The notes under the pieces: model-generated
Databases searched by the model: none
The model's input: the letters and a program-made list of their open reading frames with translations, nothing else
Told to the model about the DNA's origin: nothing
From: Siphonobacter sp. BAB-5405
GTDB lineage: Bacteria; Bacteroidota; Bacteroidia; Cytophagales; Spirosomataceae
Assembly: GCF_002872335.1 (NCBI RefSeq)
Contig: NZ_NJAG01000001.1
Coordinates: forward strand, 1-64,000
Direction of reading: 5' to 3'
DNA length: 64,000 nucleotides
In this document: one piece after another, positions 50,616 to 59,525 of the stretch
Layout of the letters: every line of letters begins with the position of its first letter
Position numbering within the stretch: the stretch's first letter is position 1
Program-made: the position numbers and the translations under genes

Positions 50616-53459
50616 ATGTTTTGTTTTTGCAAAGGCAAAATAGTTAGTTGGATAGGAGTTTGGCTGCTGATATTCGCATCCCTGGATATTTCGGCTCAAC
50701 ATAAGTCTGTCTCTGCTGAACCCGCCATTCGAGACTTACAAACCCAGGGAGAAGTGGCTTATCAGAGCGGCAAACACGCTCAGGCCATGTTGTATTTTAA
50801 GAAAGCCATTACCCTTTGTCTCCGCTATAATAATCTTCCCCGTTACGCTGACCTTTTGATTGAATCCAGCACGATTCCTTACGGTCAGGGAAATTTACCA
50901 CAAGCGATCCGACAGTGTGAAAAAGCCCTTCAGGTTCTGAAAAAAGCTCCCGTCGACTCCATTCGCTTCAAGGCCTATTCTAACTTAAGTTTTTACCATA
51001 GTCAGGTGTTTCAAATGGAACAGATGCAACAGTATCTGGAAAGGGCGGAGCAAATGCTTGAAGACAATCCTCGCCTGACTACTCTGACCCCTGGATATGT
51101 AGCTGCTTATTACAATCAGAAAGGCGTATATTATAATGACACCGGCGACTTTGTTCAGGCTACAACCAACCTCGAAAAAGCCCTTGCCGTAGCTAAAGAA
51201 TATCATTTATCAGGCCACCTTTCTGCGGTTACCAATAATTTAAGTACGCAATACGAAAACTTAGGGAACACGCATAAGGCCATTACGCTGGTTAAGCAGG
51301 CTCTGTCGTTCGAACGAACGCCTTACCAACAAATCGTTTACACGCTCAATTTAGGTCGCTATTATCTTAGCCTTAACAAGCCTAAGGAAGCTTTTCAATA
51401 CCTGAAGCAGGCCCAGCAAATTGATGATACTTATGGACGGGAAAATCCGGATTATTTTAAGGAATCAAAAATTACGCTATATCAAAACTGGGGGTCATAC
51501 TACGCGGCTACTCAGCAGGTGACCAGGGCCGTTCAGTCGTATGACAAGGCGATCATGCTGGCTCATGCTCACTGGGGCGATAAACATCCTTCGCTTTCCA
51601 TAGCCTATCGTGACAAGGCTCAATTGCTGGAAAACCAGGGCGATCTGAATGGGGCTCTGGCCAACTATCGCCACGCCATTAATGCTGTGTCTTTAGGTTC
51701 TCCCGTAACGGAATTACATGATTTACCTGCGATTCAGGAAGGCGTTTTATCCGAACGCGAGCTGATGTATGCCTTGCTAGGCCAGGCCTCTGTGATGGGA
51801 AAATTCTCGAATCGCGATTCCTTTCTGCAACCTGCTTTCGAAACCTACAAATTAGCGTTGCACCTGGCCGAGCGGATTCGTCTTAATTACGATGTATCGG
51901 ATGCGAAGCTACTGTTCGGACAGCAAATTTCCGTAGTTAATGAGCAGGCTCTTCGCATTGCCTATGCACTCTACCAAAAAACACAACAGTACCACTACCT
52001 GAAAACGGCATTTACACTTACCGAAAGTACGCGGGCTTCCACCCTTTCGGATGCCCGCCGGGAACAAACGCTGAAGAAAGCCTGGGTACCTCAGGAATTA
52101 TTAACGAAGGAGGATGGACTCAAAAAAGAACTAACCAGTACCAAGTTACACCTGCAGCAACCCCGTTCGCGTAAACAACATGATAGCCTTAAGCTGATTC
52201 TGGTAGAGCAGGAACTAGCGTTGGATAAATTCCGACAACAACTGTTGCAGCGTATTCCTTCGCGTCATCGCCAGTCGGTAGAAAGTATGTCGGTGGATAC
52301 CGTTCGTGAAAAATTACTGGATAATCATACGGCCCTGCTTTCGTACGTTTTAACAGAACAGGATTTGTTTGTTTTCGTTATCACCCAGTTCCGCGTCAAA
52401 TGGATCCGTATGCCTTTCGGTAAGTCGCAGAAAGCCACACTGGCAGCGTTACAGCAGTCGCTTTACGATAACCCAGGACTTTCGCCGTACAAAGGCCACT
52501 CCGCAGCCCAGGCGGGGTACCGGCAGCTATTTCTACCCTTGAAACCGTACCTTCAGGATATTAAACGGCTGATTATCATTCGGGATAAAGAACTGAATTA
52601 CCTGCCTTTCGAAACTCTGGAAACGACCGCTTCAGGTCGGGATTTTCTTTTGCGTTCGTATTCGATTCGCTATGCCTATGGAGCTTCACTGACTCAGGTA
52701 CACGCTTCAACTCCCTGGACGGGTGGTCCTAATGGCATACTCGCCATGGCTCCATTTTCAGAAACTTCGTCGCAGAAAAATTCCTTTCGGGATACTTCCC
52801 TATTGCCCCTACCTGCTTCTCGCGAAGAGATACGATCGGTAGGAGGCTTACAATACGCCAATCGCCAGGCTACTAAACAGGAATTTCTGGATCATTACGC
52901 TTCTTCACAAATCATTCACCTGGCCACCCACGCCCGAACGGATGACAGAGAGGCCGAGCGTTCATTCATCGCCTTTTATCCGGATTCAGCGGATTACAAA
53001 TTGTACACGGACGAGCTTTACAATCTTTCCTTCAATCATACGCAAATGGTTGTATTAAGTGCCTGCGAGACGGGTCGAGGCCGTTTGCACCGAGGCGAAG
53101 GACTAATGAGTCTGGCCCGTGGCTTTCTGTATGGGGGTTGTCCGAGCGTTGTGACTACGCTTTGGAATGCTCATGATCAGACGGCGGCTTACCTTTCCGA
53201 ACGCATGTATTTCCATTTACGAAAAGGTGTACCCATCGATCAGGCATTACAATTGGCCAAACTGGATTTTTTTTCTTCGGATATGGCCGCTCTTTACGAT
53301 CACCCGTACTACTGGGCAAACCTGGTCCTGATCGGCGATGCCTCGGTACTTTACGAGTCCAAATGGGCGACGATCAATCGTATTTCAGCGGGCTTTTTCT
53401 TACTCAGCAGTATTTTTCTGGGACTTTTCCTAGCCCGTTACTGGCAACGGCACCGTTAA
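50616..53459 (+). CDS. Membrane TPR-CHAT protein (caspase-like protease candidate)
   Basis: 947 aa. A signal peptide (residues 1-28, ending DISAQ) precedes a long TPR array (about 40-370: AYQSGKHAQAMLYFKKAI, PQAIRQCEKALQVLKK, AYYNQKGVYYNDTGDFVQATTNLEKAL) and a helical linker. The C-terminal CHAT domain (about 640-915) holds the His in IIHLATHAR (His772) and the Cys in VLSACETG (Cys817), the caspase-type dyad. One transmembrane helix (about 923-942) ends in RYWQRHR. So TPR and CHAT should face the periplasm. CHAT proteins can be caspase-like (separase-fold) proteases. It is convergent with an anti-sigma/ECF sigma pair. Confidence 0.9.
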   Translation: MFCFCKGKIVSWIGVWLLIFASLDISAQHKSVSAEPAIRDLQTQGEVAYQSGKHAQAMLYFKKAITLCLRYNNLPRYADLLIESSTIPYGQGNLPQAIRQCEKALQVLKKAPVDSIRFKAYSNLSFYHSQVFQMEQMQQYLERAEQMLEDNPRLTTLTPGYVAAYYNQKGVYYNDTGDFVQATTNLEKALAVAKEYHLSGHLSAVTNNLSTQYENLGNTHKAITLVKQALSFERTPYQQIVYTLNLGRYYLSLNKPKEAFQYLKQAQQIDDTYGRENPDYFKESKITLYQNWGSYYAATQQVTRAVQSYDKAIMLAHAHWGDKHPSLSIAYRDKAQLLENQGDLNGALANYRHAINAVSLGSPVTELHDLPAIQEGVLSERELMYALLGQASVMGKFSNRDSFLQPAFETYKLALHLAERIRLNYDVSDAKLLFGQQISVVNEQALRIAYALYQKTQQYHYLKTAFTLTESTRASTLSDARREQTLKKAWVPQELLTKEDGLKKELTSTKLHLQQPRSRKQHDSLKLILVEQELALDKFRQQLLQRIPSRHRQSVESMSVDTVREKLLDNHTALLSYVLTEQDLFVFVITQFRVKWIRMPFGKSQKATLAALQQSLYDNPGLSPYKGHSAAQAGYRQLFLPLKPYLQDIKRLIIIRDKELNYLPFETLETTASGRDFLLRSYSIRYAYGASLTQVHASTPWTGGPNGILAMAPFSETSSQKNSFRDTSLLPLPASREEIRSVGGLQYANRQATKQEFLDHYASSQIIHLATHARTDDREAERSFIAFYPDSADYKLYTDELYNLSFNHTQMVVLSACETGRGRLHRGEGLMSLARGFLYGGCPSVVTTLWNAHDQTAAYLSERMYFHLRKGVPIDQALQLAKLDFFSSDMAALYDHPYYWANLVLIGDASVLYESKWATINRISAGFFLLSSIFLGLFLARYWQRHR

Positions 53460-53490
53460 CTCACCCTCCTGTATATACTACACAAATAAA

Positions 53491-53518
53491 AGCCCTTCCT
53501 CGGGACAGGGGAAGGGCT
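53491..53518. terminator. Bidirectional intrinsic terminator
   Basis: 9-bp stem AGCCCTTCC 53491-53499 / GGAAGGGCT 53510-53518, 10-nt loop. It lies between the convergent CHAT gene and anti-sigma-like gene. T-run support is modest. Confidence 0.65.
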
Positions 53519-53582
53519 CTCTGGGTTGGATGTAGAGTACTTTAAATGCTAGAAATCGTATGGCTGACTTTTACGGTTAAGA

Positions 53583-54314
53583 CTACGCTTCATCTTTGCC
53601 GAACCACTTGGCGATACGAATCTGCCAGCTGATTTTCTGTTTATCGAGCCAGGTGATGTCGTAGCTAAAATCCGGATTTTCCGTAATTTCCTGATAAATG
53701 GTTTCAGCTTCTTTAGGTTGATTCGCCTGCAGGTACGCCACCGTCAGATACCACTTAGAGGCATCTTTGAAATACGGACGGACCTCACAGTCAATTACTT
53801 GCTGCAGCCTTGGAATGGCTTGTGAGGGCTGTTGCGTCATGACAAACGAACGCCCTGCATAGAAATTCTCAAAACAAATCCGGCTGGGCTGTTCCGAGAT
53901 GCTCGCGTCACCACCCCGTAAGGTCTGGCTAAGCGTATCCTGTACTTGAATGGGACTCAACGTGATGTACGAAGTGAACGCAATCGTCACCGCAGCCGCG
54001 GTTCCTGCCGACCACTTCCACCAGGGAACCTGCTGAGGCTCACGGTGTAAGGGAATAACAGGCGTCTCCTTGGCGGGCTCTGCTTCTGCATCCTTCCACT
54101 CTTGTACTTTTTCCGCATGAATTTCTCCGACCATCTCGGCCAGCAGAAAATCATCGATAACTGAATCGGCCTGTTGCATAAATTCAACTTCGCGGGCAAA
54201 TTCAGGATTACTAATCATCTCCTTTTCGAACGCTGCTCGTTCGGTCGAAGATAGAGCATCATGGAGATATGCATCGATCCATTCCATTTGCTCCTGGCCT
54301 GATTTAGGTCTCAT
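53583..54314 (-). CDS. Membrane anti-sigma-factor-like protein with TPR-like periplasmic domain
   Basis: 243 aa from ATG 54314; this start overlaps the sigma stop (the ATG begins 11 bp before the end of the sigma gene), a translational-coupling layout. A longer frame from 54401 is less likely. Residues 1-98 are cytoplasmic and resemble anti-sigma N-termini (MEWIDAYLHDALSSTERAAFEKEM). There is no HxxxCxxC zinc motif. Residues about 99-119 are a transmembrane helix. Residues about 146-235 form TPR-like helices (FYAGRSFVMTQQPSQAIPRLQQVI, AYLQANQPKEAETIYQEI) predicted to be periplasmic. Likely role: holds the sigma factor until a periplasmic signal acts; inferred from order and topology. Confidence 0.75.
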   Translation of the reverse strand: MRPKSGQEQMEWIDAYLHDALSSTERAAFEKEMISNPEFAREVEFMQQADSVIDDFLLAEMVGEIHAEKVQEWKDAEAEPAKETPVIPLHREPQQVPWWKWSAGTAAAVTIAFTSYITLSPIQVQDTLSQTLRGGDASISEQPSRICFENFYAGRSFVMTQQPSQAIPRLQQVIDCEVRPYFKDASKWYLTVAYLQANQPKEAETIYQEITENPDFSYDITWLDKQKISWQIRIAKWFGKDEA

Positions 54315-54906
54315 AGCGAAAGAGGGCTTTGAGTTTTTGTAAACACTTGTACTTTTCATTAATAGCGACTCGCTCGTTATCAAATCCCATCTTCTGAGCA
54401 ATTTCTCTCATAGAAAGCCCGTCCCGGCGATAGGCCGTCAGGATAGTCTGACACCTTTCACCAAGTAGATTGAATAACTGTATGTAGCGTTCCTGTTCTT
54501 CCCGTTCTTCCATGATTCGTTGAGCAGAAGCTTCCCAGGAATCGTAACCTCCTCCTGTAGCTTCCATCTCTTGGACGTAATCACGCATGAATCCTCGCTG
54601 CTTGAGCGTGTTTCGCCACCGGTTTTTGGCCAGTACGAATAAAAACGCCTCGATCGTTGTTCCCTCCTGCAACTGAAAGCTGCCATTACGCACAGCTTGA
54701 ACAAAGTTGAGAACGGTAGTCTGAACCAAATCGTCGGCGTCGTGGGCGTCTCCCCCATTCTGCAAAACGAAGTAGCGAACCGGACTAATGTGATGATCAT
54801 ATACGTCCCGAATAGCTTCATTCAATTCGCGACGATCTTTCGAACGGAGCCGAGCAATCAACTTTTCCTGGCTCTGAGTTCCTATCAATACCTTGAAATT
54901 TTGCAT
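54304..54906 (-). CDS. ECF-type RNA polymerase sigma factor
   Basis: 200 aa. Region 2 is around residues 35-100 (VYDHHISPVRYFVLQNGGDAHDADDLVQTTVLNFVQAV, the DADDLVQ being the core-binding helix 2.2). Region 4 is around residues 140-197 (LGERCQTILTAYRRDGLSMREIAQKMGF, helix-turn-helix). There is no region 1.1 or 3. ECF sigma factors respond to envelope signals through membrane anti-sigma factors; the next gene overlaps by 11 bp and fits that role. Likely regulon: unknown, possibly including its own promoter. Confidence 0.9.
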   Translation of the reverse strand: MQNFKVLIGTQSQEKLIARLRSKDRRELNEAIRDVYDHHISPVRYFVLQNGGDAHDADDLVQTTVLNFVQAVRNGSFQLQEGTTIEAFLFVLAKNRWRNTLKQRGFMRDYVQEMEATGGGYDSWEASAQRIMEEREEQERYIQLFNLLGERCQTILTAYRRDGLSMREIAQKMGFDNERVAINEKYKCLQKLKALFRYET

Positions 54907-55074
54907 ATATCAATCGAAAGGCCGAAATGTAACCTCATCTTTCAAAAAAAAAATTTGTGGCTTTTATAATACATTGATAATCAGAATATTATAAACTATG
55001 AATTTTTTGAGATTTTTCATCAGGTTTTCTTAATTTTTTGTCAATTTCTTCGCAGTTCTCTTCAGAACAACCAC

Positions 55075-55103
55075 AAAAAAAGGCCATTCCCGAAGGAATA
55101 GCC
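55075..55103 (-). terminator. Intrinsic terminator of rlmB
   Basis: On the minus strand a 9-bp stem (one G-U) with TTCG loop (55103-55095 / 55090-55082) is followed by a T-run (55081-55075). It starts 24 bp after the rlmB stop. Confidence 0.82.
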
Positions 55104-55127
55104 CCAATAAAAAAAATATTATTTGCC

Positions 55128-55940
55128 CTATCCCAGGCGTTGCCGAATAGCTTCGTATAGCAAAATTCCGTTCGCTACGGAGACGTTTAATGAAGCAACC
55201 CGGCCACTCATGGGAATGCTCACCAGCTCGTCGGCCGTGCGTAATAAGTTCTCGGAAATACCATCTTCTTCAGACCCCATAATGACAGCCGTCGGGACCG
55301 TCAGATCGACTTCATACAGCGTCTTCGAAACTTTCTCCGTACAGGCTACCACCTGTATACCGGAATTCTGCAAAAAACGGACCGTCTCTAACAGATCATT
55401 TTCCCGACATACGGGCAAAAAGTTCAGAGCACCCGATGAGGTCTTCATGGCGTCTGAATTGATCTGGGCACCTCCTTTGGCGGGAATGACAATGGCCTGT
55501 ACACCAGCACACTCAGCGGTTCGGGCAATCGCCCCGAAATTTCGAACGTCGGTTACCCGGTCCAGAATTAGAATCAAAGGCGTCTGGCCTTGTTCGAATA
55601 CGTTCGCTACGACGTTCTCCAGTTTGGCGTAGTTAATCGCCGAAACGAAAGCAATCACGCCCTGGTGATTTTTCCGCGTAATTTGATCCAGCTTTTGTTT
55701 AGGAACTTTCTGCGTGGGTATATTACGCAACCGAGCAAATTCGAGTACCTCAATATTCCCCAGCTCACGCTGAATCAGTAATTTATCAATTTCTTTTCCG
55801 GCCCGTATGGCTTCCAGTACGGGTTGAATACCAAAGACAAACTCCGATTTCGACTCCGGGCGTGGCTGCCTGGGTCTACTATAAAATGGCTTTTTTTCGC
55901 CGGGCTCACTGCCCTCTACTCGATTTCCCCGTTTCTCCAT
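55128..55940 (-). CDS. rlmB: 23S rRNA 2'-O-ribose methyltransferase RlmB (TrmH/SpoU family)
   Basis: SPOUT methyltransferase that methylates a guanosine ribose in 23S rRNA domain V (G2251 in E. coli). 270 aa: an N-terminal basic extension, a substrate-binding L30e-like domain (FVFGIQPVLEAIRAGKEIDKLLIQ), and the SPOUT knot with motif 1 LDRVTDVRNFGAIARTAE, motif 2 VIMGSEEDGIS and motif 3 PMSGRVASLNVSVANGILLYE. It overlaps the 3' end of the GWxTD gene by 25 bp, so the two form an operon. TrmH-type tRNA specificity is the main alternative. Confidence 0.9.
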   Translation of the reverse strand: MEKRGNRVEGSEPGEKKPFYSRPRQPRPESKSEFVFGIQPVLEAIRAGKEIDKLLIQRELGNIEVLEFARLRNIPTQKVPKQKLDQITRKNHQGVIAFVSAINYAKLENVVANVFEQGQTPLILILDRVTDVRNFGAIARTAECAGVQAIVIPAKGGAQINSDAMKTSSGALNFLPVCRENDLLETVRFLQNSGIQVVACTEKVSKTLYEVDLTVPTAVIMGSEEDGISENLLRTADELVSIPMSGRVASLNVSVANGILLYEAIRQRLG

Positions 55941-57190
55941 GCTTCGACAGCGGGATACCAGATAGGTTGAAATTCTACGAATCGTGATAATTCGTAGTGA
56001 TCTTCCACAAACTGGTTATTCCGTTTATTGAACGTAAAATTTATTTCTGAAAATTGTGAATTGCGTTTGGTGTAGACCCATACTTCGCGGTCTTTGCTGC
56101 GATTGACGCGGGTGGGCGGCCCCATGATAATGTATACCATGCCCCGGTCGGTTTTCCAGCCTTCCTTGTAACTGGTAAAGAGATCATTCGCCCGCTCGAC
56201 ACGTCGGTAGAACGAAGAAATGGTCCGCTTCGCCGTTTGCTGATTTCCGTTGGACATCGACAACCAGTAGCGATCCAGGGACCGTTTAGCTTCGCCGCCA
56301 TTGCGTAAATCATTGATTTCCTGATTCGTACTCATATACACCAGCGGCCGGGCCAGTTGCTGAGGATACGTATAGCGGGGAAAACGGTCTGGGACGCCCA
56401 TCAGGCCAATGCCAAAAGATTCCGTCGTATCGCGAACAAAATAGTGCAGTCCTTCGTGCTGAATCGTAAAGGGTCGGCGTGTGGTCACTTGAGCTGACGA
56501 ATCTACGTACAGTTGTTTGGGTTGAGGCCGTAACGTCGCCATCGGCGGTAATGCCGCATCGAATTCGAAACCGTAGTGGAAAAAGCGGAACGTAGTATCG
56601 GGCCGTTGCAAAGCCATCAGTTGAACCGTATCGCCCTGACGAGCAAAGTTTTCAAACAACGGAACTTTTCCCGCCCCATCAAAAACGGCATAATAGTCGC
56701 CTACTTTTCCGGATTGAAAACGAACGAACGTATCGTGAGTCGTCATACCACCTTTAGCATCGGTAATTTCTGACATGACCACCCCCGTATAAATTTGTCT
56801 GTCGGGCTTGGGTACGTCGAACCAAACCGTAAAGACCGGACCGCCGGACGTTGTCTTACGAATGAAGTTTTCGCCTTCGCTGAGTTTTAACAGTTGGGTA
56901 GATACCAATTGCTGACGACTGCCGTAATCCGGCAACATCCAGTACCGGATGCGAAACTCCTGAGCGAAATCAGCCGAGGACAGGTTTCGATCGGGCTGTA
57001 CCCGAACATAGGTCCGGATTTGCGAACCATTATCCAGAAAACGGCTTCGTACCGAAAACAAGAATGCATCGGTCGAACGATTAGTCGGGCTTGCAGCAGG
57101 AGTGGCTGTACGTTTGGCTGTATTGACTTTAGACGAGGTACAACCAGCCAACAGACCTAGGGAAACTCCTAAATAAATCAGGTATTTCAT
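55916..57190 (-). CDS. GWxTD-domain lipoprotein
   Basis: 424 aa from ATG 57190, which starts a lipoprotein signal with Cys17 (YLGVSLGLLAGC); a longer frame from 57253 is rejected. The C-terminal about 100 residues carry the GWxTD domain (YKEGWKTDRGMVYIIMGPPTRVNRSKDREVWVY). The middle is beta-rich and secreted-type. GWxTD proteins are common in Bacteroidota and lack an agreed function. Overlap with rlmB shows co-transcription, which is not obviously functional. Confidence 0.87.
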   Translation of the reverse strand: MKYLIYLGVSLGLLAGCTSSKVNTAKRTATPAASPTNRSTDAFLFSVRSRFLDNGSQIRTYVRVQPDRNLSSADFAQEFRIRYWMLPDYGSRQQLVSTQLLKLSEGENFIRKTTSGGPVFTVWFDVPKPDRQIYTGVVMSEITDAKGGMTTHDTFVRFQSGKVGDYYAVFDGAGKVPLFENFARQGDTVQLMALQRPDTTFRFFHYGFEFDAALPPMATLRPQPKQLYVDSSAQVTTRRPFTIQHEGLHYFVRDTTESFGIGLMGVPDRFPRYTYPQQLARPLVYMSTNQEINDLRNGGEAKRSLDRYWLSMSNGNQQTAKRTISSFYRRVERANDLFTSYKEGWKTDRGMVYIIMGPPTRVNRSKDREVWVYTKRNSQFSEINFTFNKRNNQFVEDHYELSRFVEFQPIWYPAVEAWRNGEIE

Positions 57191-57336
57191 GGATTCATGG
57201 ACGAATGATACAAAGATGCGTTTTTTTCTTCGGAACAACCGGCAAAACGCCAAGTGCGTCGGTTACGAATAACGAAAAAGATAGCGATTCTCACCTGTGT
57301 ACATCCATAAATTTTCTGGTTTTGCCGGGAAGGTGG

Positions 57337-57344
57337 TATTTTTG
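57337..57344 (+). promoter_or_regulatory. Candidate -7 box for methyltransferase (TATTTTTG)
   Basis: Exact TAnnTTTG 77 bp before the chosen ATG at 57422. A TTTTC lies near the -33 position, not a perfect TTG. Confidence 0.4.
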
Positions 57345-57421
57345 CTCCTTCGATGCTCGTTACCATCGAAACAGGAGCCGTGGCTTGGTCCGCATTCCTC
57401 CACCCCGTTCTTCATACGATC

Positions 57422-58192
57422 ATGTACAAAACCACCGAAATAGCCTCTTCCGAACTGGTTTCTGATAACCCGGTTCACCAACGTTTGTTGTTTCCTTACA
57501 TGGAAGCAGCCCGAATCGTGCACGGGAATGTACTGGAAATTGGTTGCGGTACCGGACGGGGCGTGGGCGTACTGGCTCCTTCAGTCACACACTATACGGG
57601 CGTTGACAAAAACGAACCATTAATGACTAAACTGAGTCAGGAATACCCTGATTTCAAGTTCATTGACATGTTTCTGCCGCCACTCAAAGACCTGCCTGAC
57701 AATCATTTTGACTTCATCGTCACGTTTCAGGTTATTGAGCACATTGAAAACGATGACTTTTTTATTCGGGAAGCCCACCGCGTTTTGAAGCCCGGCGGAA
57801 AATTGCTGCTGACGACCGTCAACAGGAAATACTCCCTGACCCGGAACCCCTGGCACGTGCGGGAATACCTGGCCTCGGAACTCAAAAACCTGATCCTAAA
57901 ATACTTTCCGACGATCGATACGCAGGGTGTACACGGCAACCAGAAAGTGTGGGAGTACTACGAGCAGAATAAAAAATCGGTGGAGAAGATTACGCGGTTT
58001 GATATTTTCAATCTCCAGTATCGCCTGCCCCGCCGCTTGTTGCAGGTGCCTTACGACGTAGCCAACCGTCTGAGTCGTAATCTGATTCAGAAGTCAGCCA
58101 CCGGACTGGTTTCCGACATTACGTACAAGGATTATTTCCTCACCAACGACGCCGAGAATTGTTTCGACTTTTTTTACGTTGCAACGAAGTGA
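57422..58192 (+). CDS. SAM-dependent methyltransferase (class I)
   Basis: 256 aa. The AdoMet motif I VLEIGCGTGRGVGVLA is near residue 37. The acidic Asp follows in YTGVDKNE, and the post-I motif is DFIVTFQVIEHIEND (the Methyltransf_11 pattern). The start ATG 57422 (MYKTTEIAS) is chosen over an ATG 23 codons upstream, because the family part begins there and a -7 box lies upstream. The C-terminal half (RYSL-type to SDITYKDYFLTNDAENCFDFFYV) is specific to a Bacteroidota subgroup. The substrate is unknown. Island D separates it from hemW downstream. Confidence 0.88.
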   Translation: MYKTTEIASSELVSDNPVHQRLLFPYMEAARIVHGNVLEIGCGTGRGVGVLAPSVTHYTGVDKNEPLMTKLSQEYPDFKFIDMFLPPLKDLPDNHFDFIVTFQVIEHIENDDFFIREAHRVLKPGGKLLLTTVNRKYSLTRNPWHVREYLASELKNLILKYFPTIDTQGVHGNQKVWEYYEQNKKSVEKITRFDIFNLQYRLPRRLLQVPYDVANRLSRNLIQKSATGLVSDITYKDYFLTNDAENCFDFFYVATK

Positions 58193-58197
58193 GTTCT

Positions 58198-58371
58198 GAG
58201 TTTGATGTTTAGGGTTTTGAGTTTAATGTTTGATTACCACAATCGAATTCTTAACCACAGGGCAATCAGTTTCATCAGGCTGATTACTCTGTGGTTACTA
58301 CATTATGAGCCCTGGTCAGTGGTGACTCCTTCCATCCAACTCAAAACACGAAACACCTAAACACGAAACGC
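58198..58371. repeat. Intergenic island D: inverted heptamer arrays around a nested hairpin
   Basis: The left array is five in-phase heptamers at 58198-58232 (minus strand: CAAACAT, TAAACTC, AAAACCC, TAAACAT, CAAACTC). The right array is four at 58343-58371 (AAAACAC, GAAACAC, one-base slip, TAAACAC, GAAACGC), ending three bases before the hemW ATG. Between them, AACCACAG 58253-58260 pairs with CTGTGGTT 58289-58296 and AATCAG 58264-58269 pairs with CTGATT 58280-58285. No -7 box separates the right array from hemW. Confidence 0.78.
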
Positions 58372-58374
58372 TTC

Positions 58375-59514
58375 ATGCACTTATATATCCACGTTCCTTT
58401 TTGCCGGCAGGCGTGTTATTACTGCGACTTTCATTTCAGTACTTCCCTGCAAGGGCGTACGGAGATGGTAGATGCTATTTGCCGGGAAATCGAACTGCGG
58501 AAAACGTACCTGCCAGATTCATCGCTGGATACCATTTATTTCGGCGGCGGTACGCCTTCACTGTTGGAAGAAGCGGATTTTCAGCACATTTTCCAGACCA
58601 TTCATCAGCATTTTCGGGTACATCCAGGAGCAGAAATTACGCTGGAAGCGAATCCAGACGATCTTTCGCGGGAGAAATTACAGTTGTTTCACCGCATGGG
58701 AATCAATCGGCTGAGCATTGGCATTCAGTCTTTCCATACGCCCCATTTACAACATCTCCACCGAATTCACTCGGCGGAGGATGCCCGTACCTGCGTGCGG
58801 ATGGCCCAGGAAGTGGGCTTTGAAAATATTACGATTGATCTCATCTACGCCATTCCTTCTTCTGAAACCGATCCGCATGCCATCTGGCGAAAGGACCTGG
58901 CGGAAGCGATGGCTCTAGGGGTACCGCACATCTCAGCCTACTGCCTGACCATTGAGCCCCAAACGGTTTTTGGTAAATGGCTGAAAAGTAAACGGATTGC
59001 TCCCATTGATGATGAATTTGCCGCCGAGCAATTCCAAATCCTGCGGGATACCTTACGGGAGTACGGGTATGAACAGTACGAAATCTCCAACTTTGCCCGG
59101 CCCGGACGGCATAGTCAGCACAACAGCAGCTATTGGCTTCAGCACCCGTATCTGGGCGTGGGGCCTTCGGCTCACAGTTACGACGGACTTCGCACGCGTC
59201 AGTACAATCGCTCAAACAATCCGCAGTACGTAACGGCCCTTCAGCAAGGCCTGATTCCGGCCGAAATCGAGAACCTGACCGAACAGGATCTGGTGAATGA
59301 ATACGTTTTAACCAGCCTGCGTACGCACTGGGGAACGGACGTCGAACGTATTCGTCAGCTTTCAGAAACCGGCTTGAGCGTGATTGAAGCTGCCCTTCCC
59401 GCACTCCAGCAGAACGGCTGGATTCGTCGGGAAGGTTCGATGCTATTTTTGACGGAAACGGGCAAATTATTCGCGGATCGCGTGGCCGAGGAGCTTTTCT
59501 GGGTGGAGGCTTAA
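58375..59514 (+). CDS. hemW: Radical SAM heme chaperone HemW
   Basis: 379 aa radical SAM protein of the HemN-like HemW group, thought to deliver heme to respiratory enzymes; not a true coproporphyrinogen oxidase. The cluster Cys10, Cys14, Cys17 is in CRQACYYCDF. IYFGGGTPSLLE, GGG loop and ITLEANPDD are typical, and SIGIQSF is the family mark. The C-terminal HemN_C domain (EQDLVNEYVLTSLRTHWG) is present. The ATG immediately follows the heptamer array of island D. Confidence 0.92.
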   Translation: MHLYIHVPFCRQACYYCDFHFSTSLQGRTEMVDAICREIELRKTYLPDSSLDTIYFGGGTPSLLEEADFQHIFQTIHQHFRVHPGAEITLEANPDDLSREKLQLFHRMGINRLSIGIQSFHTPHLQHLHRIHSAEDARTCVRMAQEVGFENITIDLIYAIPSSETDPHAIWRKDLAEAMALGVPHISAYCLTIEPQTVFGKWLKSKRIAPIDDEFAAEQFQILRDTLREYGYEQYEISNFARPGRHSQHNSSYWLQHPYLGVGPSAHSYDGLRTRQYNRSNNPQYVTALQQGLIPAEIENLTEQDLVNEYVLTSLRTHWGTDVERIRQLSETGLSVIEAALPALQQNGWIRREGSMLFLTETGKLFADRVAEELFWVEA

Positions 59515-59525
59515 GGGGCTTTTTT

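Noticed and set aside
50616-54906. Type III-E CRISPR (Craspase) locus
   Set aside because: A TPR-CHAT and a sigma gene occur together, but there is no gRAMP effector, Cas1/Cas2 or repeat array, and the CHAT protein is exported.
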